From Holophagales bacterium (lineage in GTDB: Bacteria; Acidobacteriota; Thermoanaerobaculia; Multivoradales; Multivoraceae), in contig VXZQ01000009.1 of assembly GCA_009845425.1 (NCBI GenBank), positions 203,641-267,640 of the forward strand: a stretch of DNA of 64,000 bases, read 5' to 3'. Of this stretch, positions 1-7,949 are shown piece after piece. The notes beneath the pieces were generated by a model. The model made no database searches and had not been told where the DNA came from. It was given only the letters and a program-made list of their open reading frames with translations. Position 1 is the stretch's first letter; each line of letters begins with the position of its first letter. Both the position numbers and the translations under genes were made by a program.

Positions 1-2
1 TA

Positions 3-1499
3 GGCCAGGCTTTCGGCTACCGGAATCGCTTCGGACTTGCGCCGATTCCGATTTCGGGGTTCTACGGTCTTGGCGGTGTCGTGGACCTGGGAATCCTCAA
101 GCCGACAGCTGGTCGGGAAGCTCTCAGTCGCGAGAGTATCCAGTTTGTTGCCGAGCTCGTTGCGCTGGTAGAGGCCGAGGCGTCAAGAGACATCGCGCGG
201 ACGGACTGGGCGGACCGGAACCAGCAGTTCCAGCAGTATGTGGTCTCTCAGGGCCCTTTGTCGCTCGCGGAGAGAGTCAGGATCAGCGTACTTCCCGGCC
301 GACAGCGTGAGGTGGCCCTCGGCTCCGTGGCGGAGTTTGAACCGGAAAAGTCCCGGTTCTTTTACTCAGGCCGTGACGGAACGGTCTTGCGGCGGTTCGC
401 CAGCGAGGACTCAAACCTATTTCACGTCAGCCAAGGGAATCCACGCCGACGGCTTCAGTTGCGTTTTCTGCGGCAGTCATCGAACGTAGAGGAAGTGCCG
501 GACGAAGTCCACGTCGAACGGATTCCGCAGACGCAACTGACACTGGAGGAGGCGATGTTCTTGGTCCGCCTCCGGGGCGTACTTCTTGACGACTACTTTC
601 TGGCCGATGTCGATGCAGGTCTCGCCACGATCAGCCATGGTGTGTCTCTGCAGGTCGAGAGACAGGACGGCACGCTTCGCATAGCCCTAGCTAGGGATAT
701 GTCCTCGGTGCGGATGGTCGTCGAGGCGTACCGATCGGCGCCGGAGGTGTTCCAGGGGTTTGTGGTGGACTTCGTGAGGCAGCACGTCTACCCGCAGATT
801 CGTCAATATGTGCCCTCCTCTACTAGACAGGGTAGGGAGGCGCTCTATAGGCGACTCAAAGAGAACGAGGAGCTCTTTAGGTACGATGAGAGCGATTTAG
901 GTGAGGCCGAGGTTCTCTTGGCCGACTATCTCTCAGGAAAGGCCGATCTTGAGCAGGTCTTCAGATCGGCTGCTGGCCGAGGGGCGGGCCTTCGACAGGA
1001 GGTGCGCGTGGACCAAGTTGGCAGCGTCGAGGAAGAGTTGCCGGACGTCTTGGAAGAGGCGGAGAGCGGCGCTCCGGGAAGCGTGCTGGAGGCGGCACCG
1101 CCAATTCTGCGGGCTGGGTTAAGGAGCGAGATGAAGGTCCTGACCGTCGGGGCTCGGTACGCGAAGCTGAATGGTTTTCAAATGTTCCTTTCCGTCGCGG
1201 AGCGACTAGCCTTAAGGGAGGGTGAGTTCCTCCGCCAGCCCCATACGACGAAGCTCATGTGGGGCTCGCATCGGGTCATCTACGTATTCACGGACAGTTC
1301 GGGTGGATTGAGTTTGTACTACGACCTGAAACTCAAGGAGCCACTCGAGACGGAGGCGACGGGCGGAGCGATGTTTCCGACAACTACGATCGTCACCAAG
1401 GACAGGATCTTTGTGCCTGTTCCGGAGGAGCTAGAACCAGCGTTCCGTATTTCGAATGGTGCGAAGGAGTTCTTTGTGCGTTTCGACACGATCCCCTGA
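3..1499 (+). CDS. C-terminal part of an HSP90-like (GHKL-family) protein, truncated by window edge
   Basis: The frame is open to the left edge with no stop, so the true start lies outside the window; the first internal start codon is GTG at 81. Near the left end the protein reads G-V-V-D-L-G-I-L-K-P-T-A-G-R-E-A-L-S, which resembles the segment of the HSP90 middle domain where HtpG has L-P-L-N-V-S-R-E. This supports an HSP90-like chaperone or ATPase relative whose N-terminal ATP-binding domain would lie outside the window. The remaining 400 or so residues are soluble and not recognised beyond that. The neighbours to the right are decayed or defence-like genes, so it may belong to an accessory island. 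The family call rests on one motif and is tentative. Confidence 0.5.
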   Translation, partial: GQAFGYRNRFGLAPIPISGFYGLGGVVDLGILKPTAGREALSRESIQFVAELVALVEAEASRDIARTDWADRNQQFQQYVVSQGPLSLAERVRISVLPGRQREVALGSVAEFEPEKSRFFYSGRDGTVLRRFASEDSNLFHVSQGNPRRRLQLRFLRQSSNVEEVPDEVHVERIPQTQLTLEEAMFLVRLRGVLLDDYFLADVDAGLATISHGVSLQVERQDGTLRIALARDMSSVRMVVEAYRSAPEVFQGFVVDFVRQHVYPQIRQYVPSSTRQGREALYRRLKENEELFRYDESDLGEAEVLLADYLSGKADLEQVFRSAAGRGAGLRQEVRVDQVGSVEEELPDVLEEAESGAPGSVLEAAPPILRAGLRSEMKVLTVGARYAKLNGFQMFLSVAERLALREGEFLRQPHTTKLMWGSHRVIYVFTDSSGGLSLYYDLKLKEPLETEATGGAMFPTTTIVTKDRIFVPVPEELEPAFRISNGAKEFFVRFDTIP

Positions 1500-1760
1500 T
1501 GGCAGTGGCGCGCAAGCGGACGTAGGGGGCGTGCATGACGCGCTTGCACAAAGGGCGCTCCGGCGGGTCTCGGAGGCCATTCGGCGAGCTGGATTCCTCG
1601 AGGTCGAGCACCGGAACTGCCGCTGCGTCGAGAACTCGGTGTGGCCGGCTGGTCGCCGGCGTTCCGCATCGGGAGCAGGTCCCGGTCGCTCGTTGGGCAT
1701 AGAGTGCGGAAAGGCTGAACCGTCGGGTTGGGGGGCAGGGGCCGGCGGAGGTTGGATTCG

Positions 1761-2165
1761 TCAGCGGTGAGGTCCAACATGTGCTTGCTGCGTCTCGATG
1801 TCGTTGGGCAGCGCACTGCTTCCGAGAACACGCAGGAGCAGCAGCGAGGGTACCGTTGTGCCTACTGACGGGCTCCTGGCCGCTAACAGGAAGCAGCCAT
1901 CCGGCACGCCGCCGACCTGCTCACGCAGGGCATCGTGTATCAGGATGTGCGCTTCGTCGAAATCCATCCGAATCAAGTCGCCGACTAGGGACTTCTCATC
2001 GAGTAGCTCCCCAATCTCGGCCGTTGCCGCCTCGGCGCGGCTGGCTGACTCCTGTCGTTCAATGTCGGGCGCAAGCCGACCGACGAGACCCGGACCCTCC
2101 GTGAATCGTAGGAAGAACTCATGCTTGCGACGATACAAGGCAATGCTGAGGATTGCCAATGGCAC
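1761..2165 (-). pseudogene. HerA-like ATPase N-terminal fragment
   Basis: This 134-residue frame has a natural amino-acid composition. Its order of elements fits the N-terminal beta-barrel (HAS-barrel) region of HerA-type ATPases: a stretch on effector charge and strand pairing (E-F-F-L-R-F), an acidic helix, then I-G-E-L-L-D-E-K-S-L-V-G-D-L-I-R and a V-G-G-V-P-D-G-C-F-L-L-A-A-R strand. The P-loop ATPase domain that should follow is missing, because the frame ends soon after a strand resembling the end of the barrel. HerA-like ATPases occur both in DNA repair and in antiphage systems such as SIR2-HerA and DUF4297-HerA. I infer a truncated relic; a free-standing small protein is also possible. 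Confidence 0.4.
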
Positions 2166-2252
2166 TCATCTGCGAGGCGAATCGGGCGGAATGGCCTCCA
2201 CCGGGGCGGTTCTCGCTAGCCTCTACGGAACTGGCTACAGAGGGCGCAAAGT

Positions 2253-2510
2253 CTATTCGGGTGGACTGCTAGGCGTTGCTCCGGCAGCTCGGCCCGCGTG
2301 CCGGGAGACGCTTGGATCAATCGCCTCGGGCGGAAGATCGATGAGCGGTCGGGCAAAGCGGGGGTCACCGCACTCGGCGCTCCCAGGGAAGAAGCTGAAC
2401 ATCCCGTCTCCGGGATCATCGGGTGTTGCTTCGCGGAATCCAACGCAAGGTCGAGCCAGCACGAGCGCTATCGTCACGCCTACGGGCCACGGGCCGTCGC
2501 GTTGCCAGCC
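2253..2510 (-). pseudogene. Unrecognised protein fragment upstream of HerA-like relic
   Basis: A minus-strand frame beginning around a GTG at 2477 and open somewhat upstream encodes a natural-looking segment (A-R-P-C-V-G-F-R-E-A-T-P-D-D, then M-F-S-F-F-P-G, then R-F-A-R-P-L-I-D-L-P-P-E-A). It then degenerates into low-complexity sequence and stops. It lies just upstream of, and on the same strand as, the HerA-like fragment, so both may be remains of one operon. I do not recognise the family. Confidence 0.25.
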
Positions 2511-2696
2511 GGCGCTGGACCTGCTAGAAGAGCAGCCTTCTCCCAGACGACGCCGTGCCCCTGTGATGCTCCTCGGTCCCTCGGAGCGACGTTTCGCGAC
2601 TACACACCCTGCTTGGGATCTTCACGCTTGGGGGTGGCAGACCGCGATGATCGAGTCGAAGCCGAAGCGCCACGGCAAACCAGAAAGGCCCAACTT

Positions 2697-3611
2697 ATGC
2701 CGCCCCGCCCCATCGAACGAAAGATCTACTTCTTCCGAGCCAATGTTGGCGTGGACGAGGGTGGCAGACCGCTACCGTTTCGTCCCACGCCCGCCCTTCG
2801 GCACATTGACGGGCTGCGTTTCGACCCGGCGGGTCGCTACCTAGACGACGGCGAGATACGTCTCTGCTGCTGGATCGATCAGCTCGGGCCGCGCCAGCGT
2901 TTCCGTTTAGGTCAGATTCGGCGGTCAGGCCTACCCCTGGTCGAACGCGAAGGCACGCTAACCGATCTTGCGATTCCGGAAGAATCCGGTCTGTTCGAGG
3001 GTATTCACATTGTGGTCTTCGAGAACAACATAATCGGTATGGACTTCAACTTCTACGGACCGAGGATCTCCCGATTGCCTCGGTACTTCCGTGCCAAGGC
3101 GGGAGGCTACTCCGCGGATGTTGCGTTCGAGCAGCTCGTGAGACAGGACGTGGCAGCGGATCTTGCGCGCCTTCGAGAGATCCGGACCTTCCACCTGAAG
3201 ATCCGTGCCTCATATGCGGACGTCGTATCAGATGCGGACGAGGACCTTGGATCAGCGTTCAAGGCTGCGGAGCGCGTGAGTGAAGCCCAGGAGTTAGAGC
3301 TCATCTTGCGGCCCCAGAAGTACTCGCGGAATCCCCTCGCTGGGCGACTACTGATGGCTGCAAGACAGCTAGTGGGTAGGCGGGATCTGCGAGAGGAGAC
3401 GTCCAAGTTCGAAGTGAAGGGTGTGCGGGAGGACACCGGCGCGCTCGAAGTAGTCGATCTTCTGCGTGACCAGCTCGTGGCCCGCGAGGGGATCATGAGG
3501 CAGAGCGAGAGAGGGCGCGCACTAGACAAGTCGTCTGCCTATAGCGCGATAGAGAAGGCGTACTCTGAGTTAGAGAGTGAACTCCTGTTGGCGGCAGGGG
3601 TGAAGCTGTGA
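2697..3611 (+). CDS. RexA-like cytosolic protein of a two-gene membrane-coupled module
   Basis: A 304-residue soluble protein. The ATG at 2697 is chosen because the sequence becomes protein-like exactly there (M-P-P-R-P-I-E-R-K-I-Y-F-F-R-A) and a purine-rich AGAAAGG precedes it; the upstream in-frame extension is low-complexity. Residues 101-130 (E-G-I-H-I-V-V-F-E-N, then N-I-I-G-M, then F-Y-G-P-R-I-S-R-L) have the same layout as the central part of phage lambda RexA as I remember it (hydrophobic strand, V-E-G-D-T-I-G-F, then V-F-G-P-T-x-S-x-L). Overall length and the order N-terminal strand, central motif, C-terminal helices also match. The next gene overlaps by 4 bp and encodes a four-helix membrane protein, as rexB does. 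DUF4868/KwaB is an alternative relative. The assignment is by remembered pattern only. Confidence 0.5.
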   Translation: MPPRPIERKIYFFRANVGVDEGGRPLPFRPTPALRHIDGLRFDPAGRYLDDGEIRLCCWIDQLGPRQRFRLGQIRRSGLPLVEREGTLTDLAIPEESGLFEGIHIVVFENNIIGMDFNFYGPRISRLPRYFRAKAGGYSADVAFEQLVRQDVAADLARLREIRTFHLKIRASYADVVSDADEDLGSAFKAAERVSEAQELELILRPQKYSRNPLAGRLLMAARQLVGRRDLREETSKFEVKGVREDTGALEVVDLLRDQLVAREGIMRQSERGRALDKSSAYSAIEKAYSELESELLLAAGVKL

Positions 3612-4108
3612 GGATTCTCCCCCGATGGTGGCAAAGGAACTTCTTACACGTCGAACTCGGTGTGGCCGTGATGGGAGCGGCAGTGTTTGTCGGATGGGCC
3701 GAAGGACTCGATGGGCTGGCCCAGGTCGACTGCCTGCTGGCGGATAGTCGGCTCGCAGTTTATGGAACCCTGGCGTCGATTTTCGGATCGCTCCTTGGTT
3801 TCACAATCACGGCCACCTCCGTGGTGCTGGGGTTTTCCTCGTCGAAGCGACTCCGTGTAGTTCGAGAGAGCTGTCACTACTCAACGCTGTGGAAGGTGTT
3901 TCTCTCGACGATCAGAACGCTCGGATGTGCGACGGTCATGTCGCTTTCGGCCCTAGTACTGGACCGTGACGCCATGCCGCGGCCTTGGGTCTTCTATCTA
4001 GTGCTGCTGGCGTTCTTGGTGTGCTGTTTGAGGATCGTTCGGGTCGTTTGGGTTCTGGAAGCTGTGGTCCGTTTGCTTACAAAACGTCGCTCCGACACTC
4101 GGGCGTAG
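3608..4108 (+). CDS. Four-helix inner-membrane protein, RexB/KwaA-like partner
   Basis: A 166-residue integral membrane protein with a GTG start at 3608 that overlaps the previous stop (GTGA), so translation is probably coupled. Hydrophobic segments lie at about residues 14-31, 51-76, 95-118 and 127-148, with basic flanks (K-R-L-R at 80-83, T-K-R-R near the end), consistent with four transmembrane helices. No enzymatic motif is seen. The size, the helix count and the position directly behind a 304-residue cytosolic protein match RexB in lambda and, with the gene order reversed, KwaA in Kiwa. In those systems the membrane protein responds when the soluble partner senses phage DNA. The function here is inference from architecture. 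Confidence 0.6.
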   Translation: MRILPRWWQRNFLHVELGVAVMGAAVFVGWAEGLDGLAQVDCLLADSRLAVYGTLASIFGSLLGFTITATSVVLGFSSSKRLRVVRESCHYSTLWKVFLSTIRTLGCATVMSLSALVLDRDAMPRPWVFYLVLLAFLVCCLRIVRVVWVLEAVVRLLTKRRSDTRA

Positions 4109-4195
4109 GCCTCGCTCTTGGTGGATCGGCGTCCGCAGGCCGGAGGTGGGCGGCTGGGTTGCTCTCGTAGGCAAGGTCCAAGAGGAGGGTGAGCG

Positions 4196-4462
4196 ATGAG
4201 CAAGAAGCGAAACCACCGCGACAAGCGTCCCGTTGCCGTAGCGACTGACACGCCGGGCGTGCTGGAGTTCGTCGACGGGAAGAATGTTCGTGGGCGCAAC
4301 ACCATCCGCGGAATCGAGTTGACTGGCCGTGTCAGAGAGGACCGAACCGCTTCCGTGAAGTTGACGTATCCCGTAGTCACCGACAGCCGAGGCTTTGTTG
4401 GCGACCGCAACCTCCGGCATCAACAGGACCGCATGAGCCACCACCGAAAGGAGACCCCCTGA
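4196..4462 (+). CDS. Small hypothetical basic protein
   Basis: An 88-residue frame with a strong ribosome-binding site (AGGAGG about 7 bases before the ATG). The N-terminus is very basic (M-S-K-K-R-N-H-R-D-K-R), followed by a segment that could form a small beta sheet (V-L-E-F-V-D-G-K-N-V-R-G) and a basic tail. No family is recognised. It lies 87 bases after the membrane-protein gene and just upstream of an Xre-type antitoxin gene, within the left accessory island. The good ribosome-binding site is the main reason to accept it. Confidence 0.45.
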   Translation: MSKKRNHRDKRPVAVATDTPGVLEFVDGKNVRGRNTIRGIELTGRVREDRTASVKLTYPVVTDSRGFVGDRNLRHQQDRMSHHRKETP

Positions 4463-4547
4463 AGCACCTGATCTCGGCCTTGCTGCTGGCGGGCAGGGAG
4501 AGGGTTGTCGGAGGAAACATGATGTCGGGCGCGGTCGGGAAAAGAGC

Positions 4548-4880
4548 GTGGTGGTCGAGAAGCTGGAGTTGCTGAGGACGAGGGCGGCGATACGCTCGGT
4601 TGACGTGGCGAACATGCTGGGCACGACTCCAAGGACGGTTTCCCGGTGGAACCAGGGGCACGCGAACCCCAGGCCAGGCAAGGAGATCCTCCTGGCGGAC
4701 CTGGAGTACATCGTGGAACGTCTGGCGGAGTTCTACTCGGACCCGATGACCGCGCGCGCATGGTTGTACTCCAGACACAGGTACTTCGATGGCGTTCGAC
4801 CGGCGGACTTGGTCCGGGAGGGGCGGGCCCAGGAAGTTCTGGAGGCGATCCACGCGATGGCCGACCCCGGCTACACCTGA
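4548..4880 (+). CDS. MbcA/ParS/Xre-type antitoxin without visible toxin
   Basis: A 110-residue protein with a GTG start. Residues about 15-40 form a helix-turn-helix (S-V-D-V-A-N-M-L-G-T-T-P-R-T-V-S-R-W). The C-terminal half carries the signature of the MbcA/ParS toxin-binding domain: A-R-A-W-L-Y-S near 68-74, then F-D-G-V-R-P-A-D-L-V, then E-V-L-E-A-I. In this family the antitoxin represses its own operon and neutralises an adjacent RES-domain toxin that degrades NAD+. No RES gene follows: the next gene is a convergent peptidase on the opposite strand. It is therefore orphaned, either by toxin loss or with a partner elsewhere. The preceding 88-residue protein does not resemble a RES domain. 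Confidence 0.75.
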   Translation: MVVEKLELLRTRAAIRSVDVANMLGTTPRTVSRWNQGHANPRPGKEILLADLEYIVERLAEFYSDPMTARAWLYSRHRYFDGVRPADLVREGRAQEVLEAIHAMADPGYT

Positions 4881-4936
4881 GGGCTGTTTGGCTGGATGAC
4901 GAGCGCGATGCGTCGAGACGGTCGCAGGGAAGGAGC

Positions 4937-4989
4937 GTTATGCAGAACTTCGACACCGCCTCCAGAGCGATGTCGAACTTCTGCATAAC
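4937..4989. repeat. 19-bp imperfect inverted repeat
   Basis: The left arm GTTATGCAGAACTTCGACA (4937-4955) and the right arm (4971-4989) are reverse complements with one mismatch, separated by 15 bases. The structure lies between the antitoxin gene and the convergent peptidase gene. It is AT-richer than its surroundings and lacks a T-run, so it is not a standard terminator. It could be a recombination or transposon-end site. Confidence 0.75.
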
Positions 4990-5009
4990 TCTGCATTTCG
5001 GTCCCGCGG

Positions 5010-7142
5010 TCAGTCACCCGATGGCGTCTCGGGCGCCGTCAAACGCGTCTGCGTCAGCAGAAACGCGGCCTCCGCGGCCACGAACTCGATCCGCTCCGAC
5101 ATCGGCAGGCCCCGGCTCGCGGCGTGGCCCGCGTACGGGTGGTAGCGCATGATCACCGGTAGTCCGGATGAGGTCGCCGTCTGCAGCCGGGCGGCGACCT
5201 TGCGGGCCTGCAGTGGCGGCACCCGCGTGTCCAGGTCGCCCTGGGTCAGCATGACTGCAGGGTAGGCCACGTCGTCGCGGATCGCCTGGTAGGGCGAGAA
5301 GCCGCGCAGCGACTCGAACTGGTCGGGGATCTCGCCGTCGCCGTACTCGAGCAGCGCCGGCATGTTGTTCGTCTCGGTGAAGGTGTAGAAGCGGATCAGG
5401 TCGAGCTCGGGGAAACCGCAGAGGACGGCGCGGTAGAGGTCGGGGCGCTGAGTGAGGGAAGCGCCCACCAGCAGTCCGCCGTTGCTGGCGCCGTGGATCG
5501 CCAGGCGGTCCGGGTCGCTGTAGCCCTCCGCGACCAGCCATTCGCCGGCCGAGATGAAGTCGTCGAAGACGGTCTGCTTGTTGTGGAGCATTCCGGCCTG
5601 GTGCCACTCCTCGCCGTACTCGCTGCCGCCGCGGAGCGTGGCGACGGCGTAGACGCCGCCGGCCTCGAGCCACAGAGCCGCCAGCGGGTTGAACCGCGGG
5701 GTCAGGGAGACGTTGAAGCCGCCGTAGCCGTTGAGCAGGGCGGGGGTCGTGCCGTCGGGCTCGAAGTCCTCCCGGTGGGCGATGTACATCGGCGCGGAGG
5801 TGCCGTCCTTCGAGGTGTAGCGCACTTGCTTCAGGACATAGCCGTCGCCGGAGAAGGGCGCCTGAGCTTCCCGGAAGACCTCGCGCGTGCCCGCCTCGAG
5901 GTCGAGCAGCCAGGTCACGGGCGGCTGCAGGTAGGAGACGAGCGACAGGAGCGCCTTGCCTTCGCCGGCCCCCCGGATGCTGGCGTTGTGGTGCTCGGGC
6001 ACCTCGATCTCCCCGGCCGGCGTGCCGTCGAGTTCGAAGACGCGGATCCGGCTCGCGACGTGGTGCAGGTAGGTCAGGTAGAGCTTGCCTTCGATCACCG
6101 ACACGCCCTGGAGGACGTCTTCGGCTTCCGGCACGACCTCCCGCCAGCTTCCGAGATCCGGCCGGTCGAGATCGACTTCCATCAGCCGGTTGAGCGGCGC
6201 GTCCAGGTTCGTGCGCACGAACAAGCGGCCATTGCTGTGGTGGGTGTTGAAGCGGGCCTCCATGCCTTCGACGATCGGCGTGACCCGCCAGGTGCCGACC
6301 TCGACCAGGTACACGTCGCTACGCGCCCATCCGTGCTGGACTCCGACGAGCAACTTCGTGTCGTCGAGCTGCTCGGCGCGAACGAAGGCCCGCGGCCCGA
6401 TCCCCTCGCCGAACACAAGGGCGTCCTCCGCCCGATCGGTGCCGAACCGGTGGAAGCGGATACGCGGACCTTCGACACGGTCGCGGACGGTGTAGTAGAT
6501 GCCACTGCCGTCCTTCGCGAAGAACGCCTGGTCGTTCAACGCCCGGGGCATCTCGAAGTCGAGGTCGACGTTCTGTTCGAGGTCCCGCAGGCGGACGGTC
6601 GTCTCGTCCGCGCCGCCGATGCGGACGTTGTAGAGCAGGAGTTTCCCGTCGGGCGAAACGGAGACGATGCCGAGGTGCGCGTACTCGCCGCCGGCTTCCG
6701 CCGGGTCGATCACGACCTCGTACTCACTGGCCGGGTCGATCTTCGCGGGCCCGGCCTCGGCATCCTCCGGCGCCGGTCGCCGCACGATGGACGCCAGCTC
6801 CTCGCCCGTCCGCCGCAGGGTGAAGAGCTCGTACTCGCCTGCCTTGTTCGGCGAGCCGACGGAAGGCGTGTCGATCAGCTCACTCAACCGCCGCCGCGCC
6901 CAGTCCCGTCCCGGCGGCTCACCGACGATGAGCTCGGCGTACTCGTTCTGCCGGTCGATGAATGCGCGGGTCTCCGGGCTGTCCTGATCCTCCAGCCACC
7001 GGTAGGGATCCTCGAACTCGACTCCGTGGAGCGTCTCCGTGAAGAGAATCTGCTCCGTCTCGGGCGGTGGCGGGTAGTCCCCGCCGCAGGCGACGAAGCA
7101 CAGGGGGAGGCCAGCGCAGATCGAGGTAAGCAGCTTCGTCAT
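5010..7142 (-). CDS. Prolyl oligopeptidase family serine peptidase (S9A), lipoprotein
   Basis: A 710-residue enzyme that would cleave short peptides after proline. The ATG at 7142 has an AAGGAG eight bases upstream and opens a lipoprotein signal (L-P-L-C-F-V-A-C), so it is probably exported and membrane-anchored. The N-terminal P-Y-R-W-L-E-D motif is characteristic of family S9A. The middle is the beta-propeller. The C-terminal alpha/beta-hydrolase domain shows the catalytic triad: Ser553 in G-A-S-N-G-G, Asp638 in L-D-T-R-V-P-P and His673 in Y-A-G-H-A-A. The length matches the family. A small membrane-protein gene lies 53 bases upstream on the same strand and may be co-transcribed. Confidence 0.95.
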   Translation of the reverse strand: MTKLLTSICAGLPLCFVACGGDYPPPPETEQILFTETLHGVEFEDPYRWLEDQDSPETRAFIDRQNEYAELIVGEPPGRDWARRRLSELIDTPSVGSPNKAGEYELFTLRRTGEELASIVRRPAPEDAEAGPAKIDPASEYEVVIDPAEAGGEYAHLGIVSVSPDGKLLLYNVRIGGADETTVRLRDLEQNVDLDFEMPRALNDQAFFAKDGSGIYYTVRDRVEGPRIRFHRFGTDRAEDALVFGEGIGPRAFVRAEQLDDTKLLVGVQHGWARSDVYLVEVGTWRVTPIVEGMEARFNTHHSNGRLFVRTNLDAPLNRLMEVDLDRPDLGSWREVVPEAEDVLQGVSVIEGKLYLTYLHHVASRIRVFELDGTPAGEIEVPEHHNASIRGAGEGKALLSLVSYLQPPVTWLLDLEAGTREVFREAQAPFSGDGYVLKQVRYTSKDGTSAPMYIAHREDFEPDGTTPALLNGYGGFNVSLTPRFNPLAALWLEAGGVYAVATLRGGSEYGEEWHQAGMLHNKQTVFDDFISAGEWLVAEGYSDPDRLAIHGASNGGLLVGASLTQRPDLYRAVLCGFPELDLIRFYTFTETNNMPALLEYGDGEIPDQFESLRGFSPYQAIRDDVAYPAVMLTQGDLDTRVPPLQARKVAARLQTATSSGLPVIMRYHPYAGHAASRGLPMSERIEFVAAEAAFLLTQTRLTAPETPSGD

Positions 7143-7195
7143 GGCGGACAACTCCTTGCTACGGCAGTCGGAACTCGGCGGCGTCGCTTGGCGCT

Positions 7196-7381
7196 CTACG
7201 ACCTGAGGCGGCGGGCCCGGCGCTCGTCTCGCAGCGCCTTCCACGTGTCCATGACGAGCTTGCCTGTGAGCACGTACAGGTATGCGAACACGAGCAGCGA
7301 CACGATCGCCAGGACCACGAACCCTCTGGTGACCTCTGCCGGGCTCGCCAGCATCTCGAAGAAGCTTCTCAGCACGTCCAT
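7196..7381 (-). CDS. Small single-helix membrane protein
   Basis: A 61-residue protein starting at an ATG preceded by GGGGAGA. It has one long hydrophobic segment (about residues 18-40, F-V-V-L-A-I-V-S-L-L-V-F-A-Y-L) followed by a strongly basic tail (R-D-E-R-R-A-R-R), so it should be anchored with the C-terminus in the cytoplasm. No family is recognised. It precedes the peptidase lipoprotein gene on the same strand, and the divergent gene on the other side starts the metal-efflux operon. Longer in-frame upstream extensions look like shadow sequence. Confidence 0.55.
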   Translation of the reverse strand: MDVLRSFFEMLASPAEVTRGFVVLAIVSLLVFAYLYVLTGKLVMDTWKALRDERRARRLRS

Positions 7382-7510
7382 GTCGCTCTCCCCGCCAGTT
7401 TCTTCAGAATGTCGCAGGCGACTTCGCCCATCAACGAGGCTCAGGATCCTAGCGGGCTCGGAAGGCCCGCTTCGTTGACCAACCGCGGCGCGTCTGGCAC
7501 AGTGACCAGA

Positions 7511-7888
7511 GTGAGCACTCCGCTCAAGCGTGTCGTCGCGGTCGCCGTCCTGCTCGGATGCCAGACGCCGGGTGCCTTCGCGCTCACTGCCGGGCTGGAC
7601 CTGGCGGCTCATCTCTTCGCGTCTGAGCACGAGCACGACACCGCTGCCCTTGCGAGGTCGGCGACGCACGGGCACCACCACGACGACGAGGTCGTGCCCG
7701 ACCACGACCACGACGCCACGCTGGACGCGGAGGCCGGCCTGCTGTGGCCCGCCCCGTCGTCGTGGGATGTGCTTGCCGCGCCGCTTTCGTCGTCGGTGAC
7801 GGTCGCCGAGGGATCGCCCTACGAGGCGGCCTCCCGACGCGGACCGCCGGCGCCTCTCTTCCGGTCTCACTGCGCACTGCTGCTCTGA
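7511..7888 (+). CDS. Secreted His-rich protein at head of metal efflux operon
   Basis: A 125-residue protein. GTG at 7511 gives a typical signal peptide (K-R-V-V-A-V-A-V-L-L-G then T-P-G-A-F-A). The mature part contains His/Asp clusters (E-H-E-H-D, then T-H-G-H-H-H-D-D-E, then D-H-D-H-D) that are probable metal-binding sites. It lies 61 bases upstream of a TolC-like gene followed by adaptor and RND permease genes, so it is most likely a periplasmic metal-binding accessory of that pump. The start is uncertain because no clear ribosome-binding site precedes GTG 7511; an in-frame upstream start at 7409 exists. No Pfam-type family is recognised. Confidence 0.7.
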   Translation: MSTPLKRVVAVAVLLGCQTPGAFALTAGLDLAAHLFASEHEHDTAALARSATHGHHHDDEVVPDHDHDATLDAEAGLLWPAPSSWDVLAAPLSSSVTVAEGSPYEAASRRGPPAPLFRSHCALLL

Positions 7889-7949
7889 TCCGCGGCCTTA
7901 GGCCCGGGTGCGATTCGCGCCCGGAACCTGGACGTGGAAAGGAGTCAGC

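Larger units (their letters stand above)
1500..2696. other. Decayed stretch between two genes
   Basis: No convincing complete gene lies here. Bases 1500-1760 show nothing recognisable. Two protein-like minus-strand fragments, described separately at 1761-2165 and 2253-2510, suggest remains of genes that once ran right to left. A long plus-strand frame through this area has a composition dominated by Ser, Arg and Pro and is best explained as the shadow of the minus-strand frame. Confidence 0.45.

Noticed and set aside
1798..2844. A 348-codon plus-strand frame
   Set aside because: Its composition is almost all Ser, Arg, Pro and Ala, and the minus strand over 1761-2165 has a more natural protein; it is a shadow frame.
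4937..4989. Integron attC site
   Set aside because: The ends read GTT...AAC outward, the reverse of the AAC...GTT polarity of attC sites, and no integrase or cassette array is present.
5493..7478. Long plus-strand frame opposite the prolyl oligopeptidase
   Set aside because: Antisense shadow; the catalytic triad is on the minus strand.
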